Source: PALSA-612 sp963711315 (lineage in GTDB: Bacteria > Actinomycetota > Thermoleophilia > Gaiellales > Gaiellaceae). Taken from it: DNA of 64,000 nucleotides. Position 1 is the stretch's first letter; every line of letters begins with the position of its first letter. The stretch covers positions 186,001 to 250,000 of the forward strand of contig CAVQDQ010000005.1 of NCBI GenBank assembly GCA_963711315.1. The letters run 5' to 3'. Positions 61,219 to 64,000 of the stretch are shown in pieces. The position numbers were made by a program, and so were the translations under genes. The notes below the pieces were generated by a model that ran no database searches, was not told the DNA's origin, and was given only the letters and a program-made list of their open reading frames with translations.

Positions 61219-62190
61219 ATGCGCCGCCACTTGCGCAACCTGCTTGCCGCTTGCGGTCTCGTCGTACTCGTCGGAGCGACCGGCGCATCGGGAAAGTCCG
61301 CGCCTCGATTTGCTGAGCTACCTAGCCGTGCCTTGCAGGGTAAGAACGTGAAAGCGGCTGTCGCGGTGAAGACCGGCGCATCATGCACGCTCTCAGTCCG
61401 GTACTCGGACGGGAAGCTCCAGCCCGGCCTTCGTGGAGCGCGCGCCGTCAACGGTCGGGCCACCTGGAAGTGGCAGATTCCCGAGTCCGCGGAGCCGGGG
61501 CCCGCACAGGCAACAGCGGCCTGTGGTGCGGCCGGCCGGGCGGAGCGCACGCTGACGGTTGTCGGCAATCTGATCCCTCCGAAGATTGCCGTCGTCAAGA
61601 AGGGCTTCTCGGTTCGCCTCAGGGGCTCGATGACCTCTGTGAGCTACGGCCTCGTGCTCGAAAACCTCTCACCGAACGCCAACGCTCTGAGCGTCACGGC
61701 GCTCGTGAACTTCGTGATGTCCAACAACGCGCTCATAGGCACCGCCACGACGCGTGTAGCCGTGATCAATGCCGGCTCGACGTACTACCTCGGCGGCATG
61801 CTCCAGTTCAACGGCGCGCCCTCCATCGACCGCCTCGAGGTGGTCGTCACACCGGGTGGCCGCGCGAAGGTCGCGAAGGTTCATCTTCCCGCGCTGGACT
61901 TCGTCCGCCTAGTGCCGAGCCCCTTCGAGCCGTCGTGGCTCGGGTCGATCGAAGGGGACGTGATCAACGACCACAAGACCTGGACGCTGGGCAACAACCA
62001 GATGTCGGCGGTTGTGTTCGACGCGGCCGGAAACGTTCTCGGCGGCGGTGCGGGATCCACGATCGCCAAGAGTCCTCCCGGCACGAGGCAGTTCTTCAAG
62101 CTCAATATGGGCTTCGATTCGATCCTCTTCAATAGAGCGGCCTCCGTGCAGATCTCGACGATCCCGACGTACGAGACGCCTACCCCGTAG
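61219..62190 (+). CDS. Secreted protein of unknown function
   Basis: A 323-residue exported protein; the signal peptide spans about residues 6-25. A beta-rich N-terminal part with a Cys pair (SCTLSVRY; TAACGAAGR) is followed by a duplicated FxLYD-like region (YGLVLENLSPNANALSVTAL and WLGSIEGDVINDHKTWTL). Such domains are found in cell-surface proteins. No operon partner; function not recognised. Confidence 0.7.
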   Translation: MRRHLRNLLAACGLVVLVGATGASGKSAPRFAELPSRALQGKNVKAAVAVKTGASCTLSVRYSDGKLQPGLRGARAVNGRATWKWQIPESAEPGPAQATAACGAAGRAERTLTVVGNLIPPKIAVVKKGFSVRLRGSMTSVSYGLVLENLSPNANALSVTALVNFVMSNNALIGTATTRVAVINAGSTYYLGGMLQFNGAPSIDRLEVVVTPGGRAKVAKVHLPALDFVRLVPSPFEPSWLGSIEGDVINDHKTWTLGNNQMSAVVFDAAGNVLGGGAGSTIAKSPPGTRQFFKLNMGFDSILFNRAASVQISTIPTYETPTP

Positions 62191-62226
62191 CTCCCGGCGC
62201 CCGGGTACGGCAGCTAGGCTGCGGCC

Positions 62227-62676
62227 GTGCGCCGGCTCATCTGGATCTGGCTCGGCTTCCTCGGCGGCTGGATGGCCGCGGCCGCTGTGGTCAAGCACGC
62301 GATTCCTTCGCGCGGTGATGCCGAGAGCGACGAGGTGGCGTTGATGGCGGTGTTCGACGGCGTCGAGCTCAAGAGCCGGGCGAAGGCATTCCGCGGGGGC
62401 TCGATGCTCGCCTGGTACGGCGGCGTGGACGCCGACCTGCGAGAGGCCCAGCTGACGCCGGACGCCCGCCTTTCGGTGACGGCGCTCTTCGGCGGCATCT
62501 CACTTCGTGTACCTCCCGAGTGGCGTATCGAGAAGAACATTCGCGCCGTCGCAGGCGGCTTCGACGTCTCCGGCGACGAACCGGACGATCCCGAGGCCCC
62601 GGTGCTGAGGCTCGAAGGCCAAGCGCTTTGCGGCGGCGTTGCCGTCAGCCGCAAGTCGCCGGAGGGGACCAGCTAG
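62227..62676 (+). CDS. LiaF-like C-terminal domain protein
   Basis: A 149-residue protein from GTG 62227 with one N-terminal membrane helix and a LiaF/DUF2154-like beta-helix: VFDGVELKSRAKAFRGGSML, WYGGVDADLREAQLTP and FGGISLRVPPEW. LiaF-type proteins sense envelope stress with a two-component system; no LiaRS pair is near. It lies 19 bases upstream of the PhzF gene. Confidence 0.78.
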   Translation: MRRLIWIWLGFLGGWMAAAAVVKHAIPSRGDAESDEVALMAVFDGVELKSRAKAFRGGSMLAWYGGVDADLREAQLTPDARLSVTALFGGISLRVPPEWRIEKNIRAVAGGFDVSGDEPDDPEAPVLRLEGQALCGGVAVSRKSPEGTS

Positions 62677-62695
62677 ACACGGGTAGAGTCGCGCC

Positions 62696-63544
62696 GTGGC
62701 GAGCACCTTCCGCTACGTCGTCTGCGATGTTTTCACCGATCGCGCGCTGGCGGGGAACCAGCTCGCGGTGTTCACGGACGCGCGTGCCATTCCCGAGGAC
62801 GCGCTCCAGCTCCTCGCGCGCGAGATGGCGTTCTCGGAGACGGTGTTCGTCTATCCGGCTGCCGGTGACGGACACGTCCGCCTGCGGATCTTCACGCCTG
62901 CGGTAGAGATCCCGTTCGCCGGCCATCCGGTGCTCGGCTCGGCATTCGTGCTCGCGGGGCCGCTGCAGGTGGAGACCGTGAGGCTGGAGACGGGCGTCGG
63001 CGTCATACCTGTGCACGTCGAGCGTGAAGGCGCGCGTATCGTCTTCGGTCGCATGCAGCAGGTCGTCCCCACGTGGCAGGCGTATCCGAGAGCGGATGAC
63101 ATGCTGGCGGCGCTCGGCGTGGAGCGCTCGGAGCAGCCGGTCGAGGTCTACGACAACGGGCTCCAGATGGCGTTCGTGGTGCTGAGATCGGAGGAAGAGG
63201 TCGCGGCGGTGAAGCCCGATCTCAACCGCCTCGCCGAGCTCCCCGACGTCGTGGGCACGAACTGCTCTGCCGGCTCCGACCGTCGCTGGAAGACGCGGAT
63301 GTTCGCCCCGGCCGACGGTGTCGCAGAGGATCCGGCCACCGGGTCGGCGGCCGGTCCGCTCGCCGCTCACCTCGTGCGTCACGGGCTCGTCGCGTCGGGC
63401 GAGGAGATCGAGATCTCCCAGGGTGCAGAGGTGGGCCGCCCCTCGACGCTCTTCGCCACAGCGTGGGGAACGTCCGACCGGATAGAGCGCGTCGAGGTAG
63501 CCGGCAGCGCTGTGATCGTGGCGAGAGGGGAGTTCCAGCTGTGA
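62696..63544 (+). CDS. PhzF-family isomerase
   Basis: A 282-residue PhzF-fold protein from GTG 62696. DVFTDRALAGNQLAVFTDAR at residue 10, the catalytic Glu in MAFSETVFV near residue 45, and DPATGSAAGPLAAHL near residue 217 are intact. Family members isomerise or epimerise small metabolites; phenazine genes are absent, so it is a housekeeping-type homologue of unknown substrate. GTGA overlap with the next gene. Confidence 0.92.
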   Translation: MASTFRYVVCDVFTDRALAGNQLAVFTDARAIPEDALQLLAREMAFSETVFVYPAAGDGHVRLRIFTPAVEIPFAGHPVLGSAFVLAGPLQVETVRLETGVGVIPVHVEREGARIVFGRMQQVVPTWQAYPRADDMLAALGVERSEQPVEVYDNGLQMAFVVLRSEEEVAAVKPDLNRLAELPDVVGTNCSAGSDRRWKTRMFAPADGVAEDPATGSAAGPLAAHLVRHGLVASGEEIEISQGAEVGRPSTLFATAWGTSDRIERVEVAGSAVIVARGEFQL

Positions 63545-64000
63545 CGCGGTTGCTCACCGCCGTCGCCGCCGCTCTCGGCCTACTCGTGCTGGCCACCCCG
63601 GCATCTGCCGTCCCGGAGAGTGGCGCTGCACGGCACGGTCGTCGTCAACAAGGTGGGAGACGGCGAGGGCCGCGTGACGAGCGACCCGGACGGCATCGAC
63701 TGCGGGCCGCTTGCTAGTTCAGCTTCATCTCGAACGAGGATCTCGTCAACTACAAGCCGGTGACGCTACGGGCGAGGCGGACCCGGCTCGACGTTCGAGG
63801 GCTTCGGCGCGTGCGGCGGGAGACAAGTGCACGATCGACCGATCAGAGCACCTGGAAACGTACGAGGTCACCGCGAGCTTCGTCCGCGCACGCCCTTCGC
63901 AATTCCCACTCGCGGTGACCGTTAGCGGCAGCGGAAGGGTCACGAGCCAGCCGGGCGGGATCGACTGCGGCGTCACTTGCACGGCGCCAATTCGCAACCG
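63541..64000 (+). pseudogene. Secreted Cys/Gly repeat protein, multiple frame breaks, cut by window end
   Basis: From GTG 63541 a signal peptide (LLVLATPASA) is clear, then the frame breaks near 63625. In other frames the same stretch reads VVVNKVGDGEGRVTSDPDGI, then FSFISNEDLVNYKPVTLRA, FEGFGACGG and finally VSGSGRVTSQPGGIDCGVTC. The repeated GRVTSxPxGIDCG unit is typical of secreted beta-repeat proteins of this phylum. At least four breaks in 250 bases suggest poor sequence at a contig end rather than true decay. Confidence 0.55.

Noticed and set aside
1..64000. CRISPR arrays, insertion sequences, integrases, rRNA, plasmid or phage origins
   Set aside because: None found: no spaced short repeats, no transposase or recombinase domain and no rRNA sequence seen.

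Overview
This window comes from a very GC-rich genome, almost certainly a soil-type actinobacterium. Families such as DUF5995, nSTAND-WD40 proteins, LuxR-type ATPase regulators and BMP-type ABC transporters, together with heavy GTG-start use and ATGA stop/start overlaps, suggest the Thermoleophilia (Gaiella/Solirubrobacter-like). That placement is inference. Several genes carry single-base frame breaks, often in G runs, and breaks pile up at the right edge. I read most of these as sequence errors in a draft or metagenome assembly.

Region A (1-18069) is the most striking part: a divergent catabolic locus that I read as a vitamin B6 (pyridoxal) degradation island. Leftward from a GntR regulator run an LLM flavin oxidoreductase, an M29-fold metalloenzyme, a cupin, a class II aldolase-fold decarboxylase, the small and large subunits of a molybdenum hydroxylase, a 3-hydroxyacyl-CoA-dehydrogenase-fold enzyme, an MBL-fold lactonase and an SDR cut by the window edge. 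Rightward run an amidohydrolase (apparent CTG start), a complete BMP-type ABC transporter, a class V aminotransferase, the FAD subunit of the hydroxylase and an M20 hydrolase, with a CoxG-like gene converging. Five enzymes match the folds and recalled motifs of the Mesorhizobium pathway: pyridoxamine-pyruvate aminotransferase, pyridoxal 4-dehydrogenase, 4-pyridoxolactonase, FHMPC dehydrogenase and HMPDC decarboxylase. The known ring-opening flavin monooxygenase and its partner hydrolase are absent. The molybdenum hydroxylase, LLM enzyme and M29/amidohydrolase genes sit in their place, so a variant ring-opening route is likely.

Region B (18138-35830) is ordinary accessory content: a secreted collagen-like protein, an FtsX remnant, a frame-broken BBE-type flavin oxidase, a tandem PAS protein, a 1540-residue LamG/sugar-dehydrogenase/PKD exoprotein with three near-identical DNA repeats, tRNA-Arg(CCT), a trypsin-like protease, a LuxR/AAA regulator, a vanadium-haloperoxidase-like protein, DUF4242, a SLATT membrane protein, an MMPL transporter and a broken YciI-like gene.

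Region C (36096-50653) is rich in conflict-system domains. A small ORF, an LCAT-like lipase fused to a CHAT (caspase-like) protease, a Vps62-like protein and a GMC oxidoreductase form one tight operon. A SIR2-like protein overlaps an nSTAND-TM-WD40 protein. A TolB-like propeller, DUF5995 and a TIR-TM protein follow. Region D (50678-64000) is mixed: an MFS exporter, a STAS protein, an ECF sigma factor with a SnoaL tail, a three-gene kinase/PEP-mutase-like/aminotransferase operon, an ABC-2 exporter, a SixA phosphatase, a metal locus (ZIP transporter, multicopper oxidase, divergent DtxR/MntR regulator with a palindromic operator), small envelope proteins, a PhzF protein and a broken repeat protein running off the window.
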